A stretch of 64,000 nucleotides of DNA from Mycobacterium sp. (GTDB taxonomy: Bacteria; Actinomycetota; Actinomycetes; Mycobacteriales; Mycobacteriaceae): positions 1 to 64,000 of the forward strand of contig JACPVR010000023.1 in assembly GCA_016197405.1 (NCBI GenBank), in the 5' to 3' direction. Positions 26,765 through 35,622 of the stretch are shown piece by piece (within the stretch, counting starts at the first letter, position 1; the number at the start of each line of letters is the position of its first letter). Below the pieces are notes generated by a model. It was not told the origin of the DNA, did not search any database, and saw nothing but the letters and a program-made list of their open reading frames with translations. The position numbers and the translations under genes are program-made.

Positions 26765-28042
26765 ATGCCGGTTTGGAGACTGCGCGACTACTCCGATGAC
26801 GACCTGGATCAGGCGATCCAGGTGTGGGACCAGAGCCGCACACCGGGTTCGGTTGAACCGGTGTTCGCGGTGGCCGAGGTGATGGCGGCCGCCAGGTCAG
26901 GACAGCCCGCGGTGGTGGCCGAGGTGGGTGAGCACGTCGTCGGGATGGCGGTGGCACGTATCGACGGCGACCGCGCCTGGGTGCTGCTGGTGGCGCTGGC
27001 ATCGCAGTGGCGCGGCCGGGGGATCGGCAGCGCGATGCTGGCCGATCTGGAGCGGCGGGCACGGATGCAGGGTGTGCGCCGGATCTGCGCGATCGTCGGT
27101 GCCGGCGCAACGGGCGCGGCGGCGTTCGAGAATTCGGGCTACGCCCGCCGCGACGGACTGGCCTATTACGAGCTGGTGGAGAATCTGCGGCCCGACAAGG
27201 CCAACCTGCTCGCCGAACTCGGCGGCCGCATGCTGGCGCCGGGCATGTGGTCGGATCTGGCCGGTATGGAGGCCGAGAAGCGCATCATCGAACGTCGCAT
27301 CATCGACCCGCTGGCCCATCCCGATGTCGCCGAGCGGCACGGTGTCGCACCGCCCAAGGCGGTCATCCTGTTCGGCCCGCCCGGCACCGGCAAGACCAGT
27401 TTCGCCAAAGGCATTGCATCCCGGCTGGATTGGCCGTTCGTCGAACTGTTCCCGTCCCGGCTGGCCGCGTCGTCACCGGGCGGGCTGGCGGCGTCACTGC
27501 GCGAGGCCTTCGGCGATCTCAACGAACTCGACGAGTTGGTGCTGTTCATCGACGAGGTCGAGGAGATCGCCGTCGCACGGGCCGGTGCCAGCATCGCCGA
27601 GACCGGCGTGACCAACGAACTGCTCAAGCTGATACCGAACTTTCGCGAGCATGACCGGCGGCTGCTGGTCTGTGCGACCAATTCGGTGCACGCGCTGGAT
27701 TCGGCCTTCCTGCGGCCGGGGCGCTTCGACTACGTGATCCCGGTCGGCCCGCCGGACCGCCCGGCGCGCACCGCGGTGTGGCGGCGCTACCTCGGGGACG
27801 TGGCCGCCGCGGTCGACGTCGACCGGCTGGTGGAGGCCTCGGATCTGTTCACCCCGGCCGATATCGAATTTGCCGCGCGCAAGGGCGCCCAGACGGCTTT
27901 CGAACGCGATATCGCGCACGGTAGCGCCGAACGCGCCACCACCGAGGACTACCTGGCGGCGATCGGTGAGGTGCGGCCGACGCTGACCGCGGCCATGCTG
28001 GCGGAATTCACCTCCGACTCCGCGAAGTACGCGCGGTTGTGA
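26765..28042 (+). CDS. GNAT acetyltransferase-AAA+ ATPase fusion
   Basis: The 425-residue protein joins an N-terminal GNAT domain (about 1-135, with the acetyl-CoA loop S-Q-W-R-G-R-G-I-G-S-A near 80) to a C-terminal AAA+ ATPase (about 150-420). The ATPase has G-P-P-G-T-G-K-T near residue 203, Walker B L-V-L-F-I-D-E-V-E-E, sensor 1 V-C-A-T-N-S and F-L-R-P-G-R-F-D with an arginine finger. The AAA part resembles the CDC48/FtsH class without a protease. The ATG at 26765 was preferred to a GTG five codons upstream. It may remodel and acetylate a protein partner; the target is unknown. Confidence 0.85.
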   Translation: MPVWRLRDYSDDDLDQAIQVWDQSRTPGSVEPVFAVAEVMAAARSGQPAVVAEVGEHVVGMAVARIDGDRAWVLLVALASQWRGRGIGSAMLADLERRARMQGVRRICAIVGAGATGAAAFENSGYARRDGLAYYELVENLRPDKANLLAELGGRMLAPGMWSDLAGMEAEKRIIERRIIDPLAHPDVAERHGVAPPKAVILFGPPGTGKTSFAKGIASRLDWPFVELFPSRLAASSPGGLAASLREAFGDLNELDELVLFIDEVEEIAVARAGASIAETGVTNELLKLIPNFREHDRRLLVCATNSVHALDSAFLRPGRFDYVIPVGPPDRPARTAVWRRYLGDVAAAVDVDRLVEASDLFTPADIEFAARKGAQTAFERDIAHGSAERATTEDYLAAIGEVRPTLTAAMLAEFTSDSAKYARL

Positions 28043-28190
28043 GGTGACCCGGCGGCGGTTGCCATTCCTGAATCGGCAGTCGGTCCGCCAAGCCCCGATA
28101 TCGGCATTCGCGTAGTGGATTACCTGCAACGGGTGACCGCTACCGCGGCACCCTGAGGACGCAATCCACTTATTGCCCAAGGGGGAACTC

Positions 28191-29138
28191 ATGACGAATG
28201 CAACCAAGGACCACCGCAAGACCGGCACGAAATACGAGGTCGTCGAGACAGCAGCCGCGCAAACATCGCCGTCGGCAACGCAATACGAGTCGGTCGAAGG
28301 TCCCGACAACTCGAGTCCGGATGCCGAGGCGACCAACACCGCCGCCCGAGCACAGTTGACCGCAGGTTTGGTCGAGATCGAGTCCGGCTCCGACGGCCTC
28401 GTCGAGACCGCAGCCGCGCTGGACGCGATCATCGGCAGTTATCCGGAATTGGCCGACGCCGCAGAGGTCATCATCGGCACTGACGAGCGGGTGCGGGTCG
28501 GTAACACCACGGTTTTCCCGTGGCGGGCAATCTGCGCCTTGCGCATCACTGCTCAGAACAACCGCCAGTTCATCGGCACGGGGTGGCTGATCAGTCCGCG
28601 CACCGTCATCACCGCCGGTCACTGTGTCTTCATGCACGCAGAAGGTGGTTGGGCGAAGTCCATCCAGGTGATCCCCGGCTGCAACGACGGCATGCAACCG
28701 TATGGCGTTCACGTGGGAAATGTCCTTCGCAGCACCACCGGGTGGGTCAACAACAAGGACCGCAACTTCGACTACGGCGCAATCATCCTGCCGCCGTCGT
28801 CGCGGCCAGGGGACAGCACCGGCTACTTCGGCCTTGCGGTGCGAAACGACGCATTCCTGATGGGAGCGGCGCTGAACCTGTCCGGCTACCCCGGTGACAA
28901 GGGCGGGCGTCAGCAGTGGTTCATGGCGCAGCGACCCAAGGCCGTCACCGACCGGGTGATTACCTATGACATCGACAGCATGGGCGGACAAAGCGGATCG
29001 CCGGTCTGGGTGCTGGAGAACGGCCAGCGCTACGGCGTCGGTGTCCACACCAATGGCAGTGCCTCGGGTAACTCCGCCACCCGGATCAACACCGAGGTCT
29101 ACAACAATCTGCTCAATTGGAAGAACCTCGGGATGTAG
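28191..29138 (+). CDS. Trypsin-like serine protease (V8/glutamyl-endopeptidase type) without signal peptide
   Basis: The 315-residue protein has a chymotrypsin-fold peptidase domain from about residue 115. The triad is visible: H in T-A-G-H-C near 145, D in R-N-F-D-Y-G-A near 190 and S in G-G-Q-S-G-S-P near 266. The first 100 residues are polar, rich in Ala, Thr, Glu and Ser and probably disordered, ending in a short domain; no signal peptide or lipobox is seen. The ATG at 28191 has an AAGGGGGA site. A small beta-sandwich protein gene follows at once. Either export is non-classical or the protease acts inside the cell. Confidence 0.82.
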   Translation: MTNATKDHRKTGTKYEVVETAAAQTSPSATQYESVEGPDNSSPDAEATNTAARAQLTAGLVEIESGSDGLVETAAALDAIIGSYPELADAAEVIIGTDERVRVGNTTVFPWRAICALRITAQNNRQFIGTGWLISPRTVITAGHCVFMHAEGGWAKSIQVIPGCNDGMQPYGVHVGNVLRSTTGWVNNKDRNFDYGAIILPPSSRPGDSTGYFGLAVRNDAFLMGAALNLSGYPGDKGGRQQWFMAQRPKAVTDRVITYDIDSMGGQSGSPVWVLENGQRYGVGVHTNGSASGNSATRINTEVYNNLLNWKNLGM

Positions 29139-29143
29139 CTGAC

Positions 29144-29386
29144 GTGGTCGCCGTCGCGTTTCATGATTCCGGGGGTCGGCCGCTGGCCGGTGCCGTGGTC
29201 AGCATCGCTGCATCGCCCGGCGAGGTCAACGACATCGCCATGATTGCCGACGATCACGGTGAAATAAGCATTACTCCGAGCGCATATGGACTCTACGAAT
29301 TCGCAGTCTTCAGCGGCGCCGCCGTGCGGAACGTTCGAACACAGATCAACGAGGGCGACAAGACGCTCACCGTCGAAGTCGGCTAG
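29144..29386 (+). CDS. Small beta-sandwich protein (carboxypeptidase-regulatory/CNA_B-like)
   Basis: The roughly 80-residue protein reads as a string of beta strands: V-A-V-A-F-H-D, then G-R-P-L-A-G-A-V-V-S-I, G-E-I-S-I-T, Y-E-F-A-V-F and T-L-T-V-E-V. This is the pattern of carboxypeptidase-regulatory-like or CNA_B domains. It starts (GTG, six bases after the protease stop; a TTG at 29117 would overlap it) in the same direction as the protease. It lacks a signal peptide, like its neighbour. The end overlaps the convergent ligB by four bases. A binding role for the protease is inferred. Confidence 0.65.
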   Translation: MVAVAFHDSGGRPLAGAVVSIAASPGEVNDIAMIADDHGEISITPSAYGLYEFAVFSGAAVRNVRTQINEGDKTLTVEVG

Positions 29387-30920
29387 GCACGTTCGAAATA
29401 CGACCGCACGGTGTCGACGGTGTCGGCCTGCGCGGCGGTCTTGTCGTCGCGGTAGCGCAGCACCCGGGCGAATCGCAGCGCCATCCCGCCCGGATAGCGC
29501 GTCGATGCCTGCACACCGTCGAAGGCGATCTCGACCACCTGCTCTGGCCGCACGGTGACCACGTAACCGTCGGTGGGTCCGCTGGCCAGTTCCAGGAATC
29601 GAGTGGTCTGCCAGGACAGCATGGCGTCGGTCATACCCTTGAAAGTCTTGCCGAGCATGACGAATCCGCCGGTCGCCGGATCGCGGGCGCCCAGGTGGAT
29701 ATTCGACAGTTTGCCGGTTCGCCGCCCGGACCCCCACTCGACGGCCAGCACCACGAGATCGAGGGTGTGTACGGGTTTGACCTTGAGCCAGCCGGCACCC
29801 CGGCGTCCCGCCTCATAGGGCGCCGACGGCGCCTTGGCCATCACCCCTTCGTGGCCGGCGGCCAGTGTCGCCGCCAGGAATTCCTGTGCGGCAACGTGAT
29901 CGGAGGTCTCCAGTCGATCCGGGCGCAGGGTTGCCGGCACGATGCCGTCGAGCACCTGATGACGGCCGGTGGTGGGTTCGTCGAGCAGATCGGTGCCGTC
30001 GAATGGAGCACGTCGAAGAAGAACACCGACAACGTCTGTTCGCCGGTGGCCGGGGCGCCGCCGGTACCCCGGCCGAACCGCGACGCGGTGACCTGGAACC
30101 GGTGCGGTCTGCCGTCGGCACGCAGCGCGATGGCCTCGGCGTCGGCGATCAGCGTGCGCACCGGAAGCGCCAGCGCCGCCGCCACCACCTCGGGCAACCG
30201 TGCGGTCACATCGTCGAGGCTGCGGGTGTACACCGTGACGGCGTCGCCGTCGCGGTGGATCTGCACCCGGGCACCGTCGAGTTTGGCCTCGAAGACCCCG
30301 GTCCCGCCGAGCTTTTCCAGTGCGTCGGTGACACCGGTCGCCGACTGGGCCAACATCGGCCCGACCGGGCGGCCGACCCGCAGCGTGAACGCATCGAGCG
30401 CGTCGGCGCCGCCGGTGAGGGCGGTGGCGGCAACGGCGGGCAGCGCGCCGCCGAGCATGGCGGCGCGGCGCACCACCGGCGCCGGCACGTCGGCGGCCTT
30501 GGCGACCGCATCGGCCATCACCCCGATGAGCGCGCCCTGGCGCAACTCCCCGGAGAGCAGGCGGCGCAGGAAGATCTGCTCGGAGGCGGTGGCCGCACCG
30601 AACAACCCGGCCAGCAGCGCGGCGCGGCGTGCCTGCGAACCCTTGCCGGCCACGGCACCGATATCGGTGAACGCGGCGTCGACGGCCGGCACCGTCAGCG
30701 CGGCTGCCTCGGCGGGCGCGGGCAGTGACCGCAGCGCCGCCCAGCCGACGCCGATCTGGCGTTGTGGCAGCTCCCCGGACAACCAGGACACCACGATCTC
30801 GACGAGGGCCGGGTCGTCGCGGGTGCTGCGTAACAGGTCGGCCAGCCGGGACACCTTCGCCAGTCGCGACGACGAGGCACCCACCTCGGACGAGGTGTCG
30901 ACCACGTCCCCCAGCAGCAT
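29383..30920 (-). pseudogene. ligB: ATP-dependent DNA ligase LigB, frameshifted
   Basis: The first 305 or so residues and the remaining 205 lie in different frames. The catalytic motif E-A-K-L-D-G is at residue 213, in a region that begins at the ATG at 30920. The switch is at 30003-30004: adding one base there (a G on the plus strand) restores V-L-H-F-D-G-T-D-L-L-D-E-P-T and a 512-residue protein close to the usual LigB length (507 in M. tuberculosis). The second part keeps E-G-V-M-A-K, W-L-K-V-K-P and the OB-fold end. LigB is dispensable in mycobacteria; this is a real one-base deletion or a sequencing error. Confidence 0.88.
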
Positions 30921-32488
30921 CAACGAACCCCGAAATCCACCTGATGCCAACCGCTGGCGCCGTCGGGCGCCGGTGCGGCGTAGTCGGCGGTCTGTACGGC
31001 ACCGGTGTTGTCGGTGGCGCGCACCGTGATCGAATGCAGGCCCGGCGTGCTGGCCTGCCACGGATAACTCCACAGCCGCCAGGTGTCGTCGGAGTAGCTA
31101 GCGCCCAGTTCGGCCGGTGTCCACACGCCCTCCCCGGCCGGGGTGTCGATGCGGACCTCCACGGCGCGTACGCCGCGGCCCTGCGCCCACGCCACCCCGC
31201 CGAAGGTCACCGGTCCGACGGGCACATCGGCTCCGCTGCGCGGGACGTCGATACGCGATTCGGCCTTGATCGGGCCGCGCTCGGCCCAGCCCAGCTGTGT
31301 CCAGTAGGCCTGGGCGCGGTCGAACCGGGTCAGCTCCAAATCGACGACCCATTTGGTGGCCGAGACGTAGCCGTACAGTCCGGGCACCACCAACCGGGCG
31401 GGATAACCGTGTTCCACCGGCAGCGGTTCACCGTTCATGGTGAGCGCCAGCATCGCTTCGCGGCCGCCGGTGAGTGCCTCGACCGGGGTGCCTGCGGTGA
31501 AACCGTCCACCGAGGTGGACAGCACCATGTCGGCGTCGGCGTGCACACCGGCGGCGGCCAGCAGGTCGGAAACCCGGTAACCGGTCCATACCGCATTCGA
31601 GATCAGGTCGCCGCCAACCGGATTGGAGACGCAGGTCAGGGTGACGACTTTCTCGATGACCTCGAAGCGTTGTAAATCGGCCAGCGTGAAGGTGGTCTCG
31701 CGGTCCACCATGCCGTGGATCTTGAGCTTCCAGTCGCCACTGGCCACCTGCGGCACGCTCAACGCGGTGTCGATGCGATAGAACTCGGCGTTGCTGGTGA
31801 CGAAGCTGGGCAGCGTGACACCGGCGGGCTGCACCTGCGGTGGTATCGGTGCTGCGGGGATCTTGGGCGGGGGGACCGTCAGTGCCTGCCGGTCACCGGC
31901 CACCGAATGCAACCGCCGCGACAAGATCGCGCCGAAGACGCCGCTGAACAGGCCGCCGGCCAGAAACGCCAAAGTGAGCAGTGACAACCGTCGACCGGGA
32001 TCGGCGCCGGGACCGGTATCGGCGGGCGGGGTGTCGGTATCGGCGGGCCGGGCATCGGAGATGCGCCCGGACGTCAGCAGCCGCAGCGTCGCGATACCGC
32101 AGCAGGTGCCCACCACCGTCGGGATCACATCCGGCAGACCGGCGCCGGCGCGGGTCAGCACCGCGGCGCCGCCGGCGATACCGGCCAGGGCGATGGCGGC
32201 GCTGCCGATGGGGACGCGGCGCGATTCGAGCGCGGCGGTCACGGCGGCGATGACGGCGATGACGGCGATGACCGCGACGGTCAGGAACAGCTTGTCGTTG
32301 GTGCCGAAGGTCTGGATCGCCCATTCCTTGACCGGACCCGGGGTGAGCTCGATCGCGGCCGAACCCACCGCGGTGCGGGCGTCGCCTGCCGAGCCGAACG
32401 GAACCGCGACCAGGGCCGTGACACCCAGAGCGACGGCGGCGGCCGCCATCCCGGCGAACATCCGCATACCGATTGCTGGCCTGCCCAT
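30920..32488 (-). CDS. Membrane-anchored molybdopterin oxidoreductase (sulfite-oxidase-like)
   Basis: The 522-residue protein has four to five N-terminal membrane helices (about residues 10-195). An exported sulfite-oxidase-type molybdopterin domain (about 235-410) and a C-terminal Mo-co dimerisation-like Ig domain (415-520) follow. The cysteine ligand to molybdenum is in L-T-C-V-S-N-P-V-G-G-D-L, and a W-V-V-D-L-E-L segment is also conserved. It resembles M. tuberculosis Rv0218 as I recall it. The substrate is unknown. The ATG at 32488 was chosen over a TTG three codons upstream. The stop shares a base with the ligB start, so the two are translationally coupled. Confidence 0.85.
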   Translation of the reverse strand: MGRPAIGMRMFAGMAAAAVALGVTALVAVPFGSAGDARTAVGSAAIELTPGPVKEWAIQTFGTNDKLFLTVAVIAVIAVIAAVTAALESRRVPIGSAAIALAGIAGGAAVLTRAGAGLPDVIPTVVGTCCGIATLRLLTSGRISDARPADTDTPPADTGPGADPGRRLSLLTLAFLAGGLFSGVFGAILSRRLHSVAGDRQALTVPPPKIPAAPIPPQVQPAGVTLPSFVTSNAEFYRIDTALSVPQVASGDWKLKIHGMVDRETTFTLADLQRFEVIEKVVTLTCVSNPVGGDLISNAVWTGYRVSDLLAAAGVHADADMVLSTSVDGFTAGTPVEALTGGREAMLALTMNGEPLPVEHGYPARLVVPGLYGYVSATKWVVDLELTRFDRAQAYWTQLGWAERGPIKAESRIDVPRSGADVPVGPVTFGGVAWAQGRGVRAVEVRIDTPAGEGVWTPAELGASYSDDTWRLWSYPWQASTPGLHSITVRATDNTGAVQTADYAAPAPDGASGWHQVDFGVR

Positions 32489-32647
32489 GTGGTCCAAGCT
32501 ACCGACGTGGGCCGCCGGTCGGTGCCGCCGAACAATGACGAGACCGTGACGTCGGTGAAAACCGCATACTCAATTTCGGGGGGCCGGGTCAGAGCATGAC
32601 AGTTACGGGGTATTTTGTAATCCCAATCCACGCGAGGAGGGATGTGT

Positions 32648-33406
32648 ATGGACATCAACGGTAAGAATGTCGTCGTCATCGGCGGTGCGTCCGGCTTCGG
32701 GCGCGCATCGGCCGAACTGCTCAAGAGTCAGGGCGCCAACGTGGCGGTTCTGGACCGCGAGGGGTCCGACGGCAAAGAGGTCGCGACAAGCCTCGGCGGA
32801 AATTTCTACCCGGTCGACGTCACCGACTTCGCCGGCACCGAGAAGGTCCTCGACTCCGCTGTCGGCGACCTGGGCGGCCTGCACGTGGTCCTGACCACCG
32901 CCGGTGGTGGCGTCGCGGAGAAGACGCTGGGCAAGAACGGCCCGCACAGCCTGGAATCCTTCCAAGGTGTCATCAACCTCAATCTCGTTGCATCCTTTAA
33001 CATCAGCCGCCTCGCCGCCGCGCATATGGCGCGCAACGAACCGGAGGACGACGAGCGCGGTGTCATCATCAACACGGCGTCGATCGCGGCCTTCGAGGGT
33101 CAGATCGGTCAGGTCGCCTACACCGCGGCCAAGGCTGGCATCGCCGGAATGTGCCTGACGATGGCGCGCGATCTGGGACCGCAGGGAATCCGGGCACTGG
33201 CCATCGCGCCGAGCCTGTTCGCTACCGGTCTGACCAAGGGCATTCCCGACGAGTTCGCCACCATGCTGACCAAGGATGCCGCCTTCCCGAAGCGGCTGGG
33301 CCGCCCCGAGGAATTCGCGAAGTTGGTCGCGGCGATCGTCGACAACCAGATGCTCAACGGGCAGTGCATCCGGCTCGACGCAGGGCAGCGATTCGCACCC
33401 AAGTAA
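32648..33406 (+). CDS. SDR family 3-hydroxyacyl-CoA dehydrogenase (HSD10 type)
   Basis: The 252-residue protein has I-G-G-A-S-G-F-G for NAD+ near residue 10, an aspartate after the second strand (V-L-D-R) favouring NAD+, N-T-A-S-I-A-A-F and Y-T-A-A-K-A-G. The fit is best to HSD17B10-like 3-hydroxyacyl-CoA dehydrogenases, including A-P-S-L-F-A-T in the cofactor-tail region. The ATG at 32648 is placed six bases after GGAGGG; another ATG two codons upstream overlaps that site. It is followed after 39 bases by a fused acyl-CoA dehydrogenase, which gives two steps of a beta-oxidation cycle. Confidence 0.85.
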   Translation: MDINGKNVVVIGGASGFGRASAELLKSQGANVAVLDREGSDGKEVATSLGGNFYPVDVTDFAGTEKVLDSAVGDLGGLHVVLTTAGGGVAEKTLGKNGPHSLESFQGVINLNLVASFNISRLAAAHMARNEPEDDERGVIINTASIAAFEGQIGQVAYTAAKAGIAGMCLTMARDLGPQGIRALAIAPSLFATGLTKGIPDEFATMLTKDAAFPKRLGRPEEFAKLVAAIVDNQMLNGQCIRLDAGQRFAPK

Positions 33407-33445
33407 TCAGTACACTCTTTACCTGACGACCCGAGGGAGAGTCCG

Positions 33446-35614
33446 ATGGCGATTGCGCTGACCGATGATCATCGCGAGTTCAGCACCGTGGCCGGGGACT
33501 TCCTGACCGCCCAGAAGGCCCGGGCGGCCGCGCGGGAGCTGCTCGATACTCCTGACGAGGGCCGCCCGGCATTCTGGGCCGACCTCGCGGATCTGGGCTG
33601 GCTCGGCCTGCATGTCGACGAGAGTTTCGGTGGGTCCGGATACGGGTTGGCCGAACTCGTCGTCGTCATCGAGGCCATGGGTCGTGCGGTGGCCCCCGGG
33701 CCGTTTGTCCCCACGGTGCTGGCCTCGGCCGTCATCGCGCACAGCGGCAGCGCGGCTCAACAGACGCGGCTGCTCCCCGGTCTGCTCGACGGCTCGGTGA
33801 CTGCCGCGGTCGGTGTCTGCGGTGCCGTGTCGGTGACCGGCGGCGTGGCCGCGGGCAGCGCCGGTGTGGTGATCGGGGCGGCAACCGCGGACCTGCTGCT
33901 GATCACCGCAGGCGATGACGTGCTGGTGCTGGAGTCCGGCCGCGACGGGGTCACCGTCGACACCCCGACGAGTCTCGACCCGACCCGCCGTTCGGGCCGG
34001 GTCTCACTGGCCGGAGTGAACATCGCCGCCGAGGACGTCCTCACCGGGGCCGCTGCCGGCGCCCTCGCGCGGGCGCGGACGCTGTTCGCTGCCGAGGCCG
34101 TCGGCGGGGCGGGCGACTGCCTGGCCGCCGCCGTCGAATACGCCAAGGTCCGCGAGCAATTCGGGCGGACCATTGCGACATTCCAGGCCGTCAAACACCA
34201 TTGCGCCAATATGGCGGTCGCCGCCGAATCCGCGACGGCACTGGCCTGGGACGCGGCCCGGGCCGCCGACAGCGGCGAGGAGGATCAGTTCCGGCTGATG
34301 GCCGCCGCAGCTGCCGCCTCGGCATTCGGTGCCTACCTGCGTAACGCCGAGCTCAACATCCAGGTGCACGGCGGCATCGGGTTCACCTGGGAACACGACG
34401 CGCATCTGCATCTGCGCCGGGCGATGACGACCAAGGCGGTCTTCGGCGGTGACGGGCCCGCCGACGACGTCTTCGACCTGACCGCGGCCGGGGTCAGCCG
34501 TTCCAACAGCCTCGATCTACCGGCATCGGCAGAACAACTGCGGGTCAGTGTGCGCGCCGATGCCGCCGAGATCGCCGCACTGGGGCATGACGGACAACTC
34601 GACAGGCTCATCGCCACCGGATACGTCATGCCGCACTGGCCCAAACCGTGGGGCCGGGCCGCCGACGCCGTCGAGCAGCTGGTGATCGACCAGGAGTTTC
34701 GTGCCGCAGGCATCAAACGGCCCGACTACGGCATCACCGGCTGGGTCATCCTCACCTTGATTCAGCACGGAACGCCTTGGCAGATTGAAAGATTCGTCGA
34801 GAAGGCACTTCGTAAAGAGGAAATCTGGTGCCAGCTGTTCTCCGAGCCGGACGCCGGCTCGGATGCGGCGGCCATCAAGACCCGGGCCGTGCGGGTCGAC
34901 GGCGGCTGGAAGATCAACGGCCAGAAGGTGTGGACCAGCGGCGCGCATTACTGCCGTCGGGGGCTGGCGACCGTGCGCACCGATCCGCACGCGTCCAAGC
35001 ACGGCGGTATCACCACGGTGATCGTCGACATGAAGTCACCCGGAGTGCAGGTGCGCCCACTGCGGATGATCTCCGGCGGTTCGGAATTCAACGAGGTCTT
35101 CTTCAACGATGTCTTCGTCGCCGACGAGGACGTCGTCGGCGAGCCCAACACCGGCTGGACCGTCGCCCGGGCCACCCTGGGCAATGAACGCGTCAGCATC
35201 GGCGGCGGCGCAGGGGTCGGTGGTATCGATCCCGCTTCGCTGATCCCGATGGTGGGTGAGCATCCGGACCAGTTGGCCGGCGCCAAGACACGGGTCGGCA
35301 CCTATCTCGCCGACGACCATGCGATCCGCCTGCTCAACCTGCGGCGCGCGGTCCGCAGCATCGAGGGGGCCGGTCCCGGACCCGAGGGCAACATCACCAA
35401 ACTCAAACTGGCCGAGCACATGGGCGAGTACGCCGCGATCGCGGGCGCGCTGTTGGGTTCCGAGCTCGCCCTGATGGACGGCACGGCGGCGCTGGTGGCC
35501 CAACTGGCGATGGGCGCGCGCGCCATGGCGATCGCCGGCGGCACCTCCGAGGTGACCCGCAACCAGATCGCCGAACGGATCCTCGGGATGCCACGCGACC
35601 CCCTGATCAAATAG
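33446..35614 (+). CDS. Fused two-domain acyl-CoA dehydrogenase (FadE34/FadE6 type)
   Basis: The 722-residue protein contains two acyl-CoA dehydrogenase units in one chain: residues 1-345 (ending near I-Q-V-H-G-G-I-G-F-T-W-E-H-D) and 365-722 (with F-S-E-P-D-A-G-S-D near 470, K-V-W-T-S and a final G-G-T-S-E-V-T-R-N-Q-I). In mycobacteria, FadE34 (ChsE3) and FadE6 have this form and act on steroid side-chain or related acyl-CoAs. The two fused halves correspond to the alpha and beta subunits of the paired enzymes. A GAGGGAGAG site precedes the ATG. Which paralogue this is cannot be settled here. Confidence 0.87.
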   Translation: MAIALTDDHREFSTVAGDFLTAQKARAAARELLDTPDEGRPAFWADLADLGWLGLHVDESFGGSGYGLAELVVVIEAMGRAVAPGPFVPTVLASAVIAHSGSAAQQTRLLPGLLDGSVTAAVGVCGAVSVTGGVAAGSAGVVIGAATADLLLITAGDDVLVLESGRDGVTVDTPTSLDPTRRSGRVSLAGVNIAAEDVLTGAAAGALARARTLFAAEAVGGAGDCLAAAVEYAKVREQFGRTIATFQAVKHHCANMAVAAESATALAWDAARAADSGEEDQFRLMAAAAAASAFGAYLRNAELNIQVHGGIGFTWEHDAHLHLRRAMTTKAVFGGDGPADDVFDLTAAGVSRSNSLDLPASAEQLRVSVRADAAEIAALGHDGQLDRLIATGYVMPHWPKPWGRAADAVEQLVIDQEFRAAGIKRPDYGITGWVILTLIQHGTPWQIERFVEKALRKEEIWCQLFSEPDAGSDAAAIKTRAVRVDGGWKINGQKVWTSGAHYCRRGLATVRTDPHASKHGGITTVIVDMKSPGVQVRPLRMISGGSEFNEVFFNDVFVADEDVVGEPNTGWTVARATLGNERVSIGGGAGVGGIDPASLIPMVGEHPDQLAGAKTRVGTYLADDHAIRLLNLRRAVRSIEGAGPGPEGNITKLKLAEHMGEYAAIAGALLGSELALMDGTAALVAQLAMGARAMAIAGGTSEVTRNQIAERILGMPRDPLIK

Positions 35615-35622
35615 CGGCCGCG

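Noticed and set aside
28191..29138. Secreted protease with signal peptide
   Set aside because: The N-terminal hundred residues are polar with no hydrophobic run, and no better upstream start gives one.
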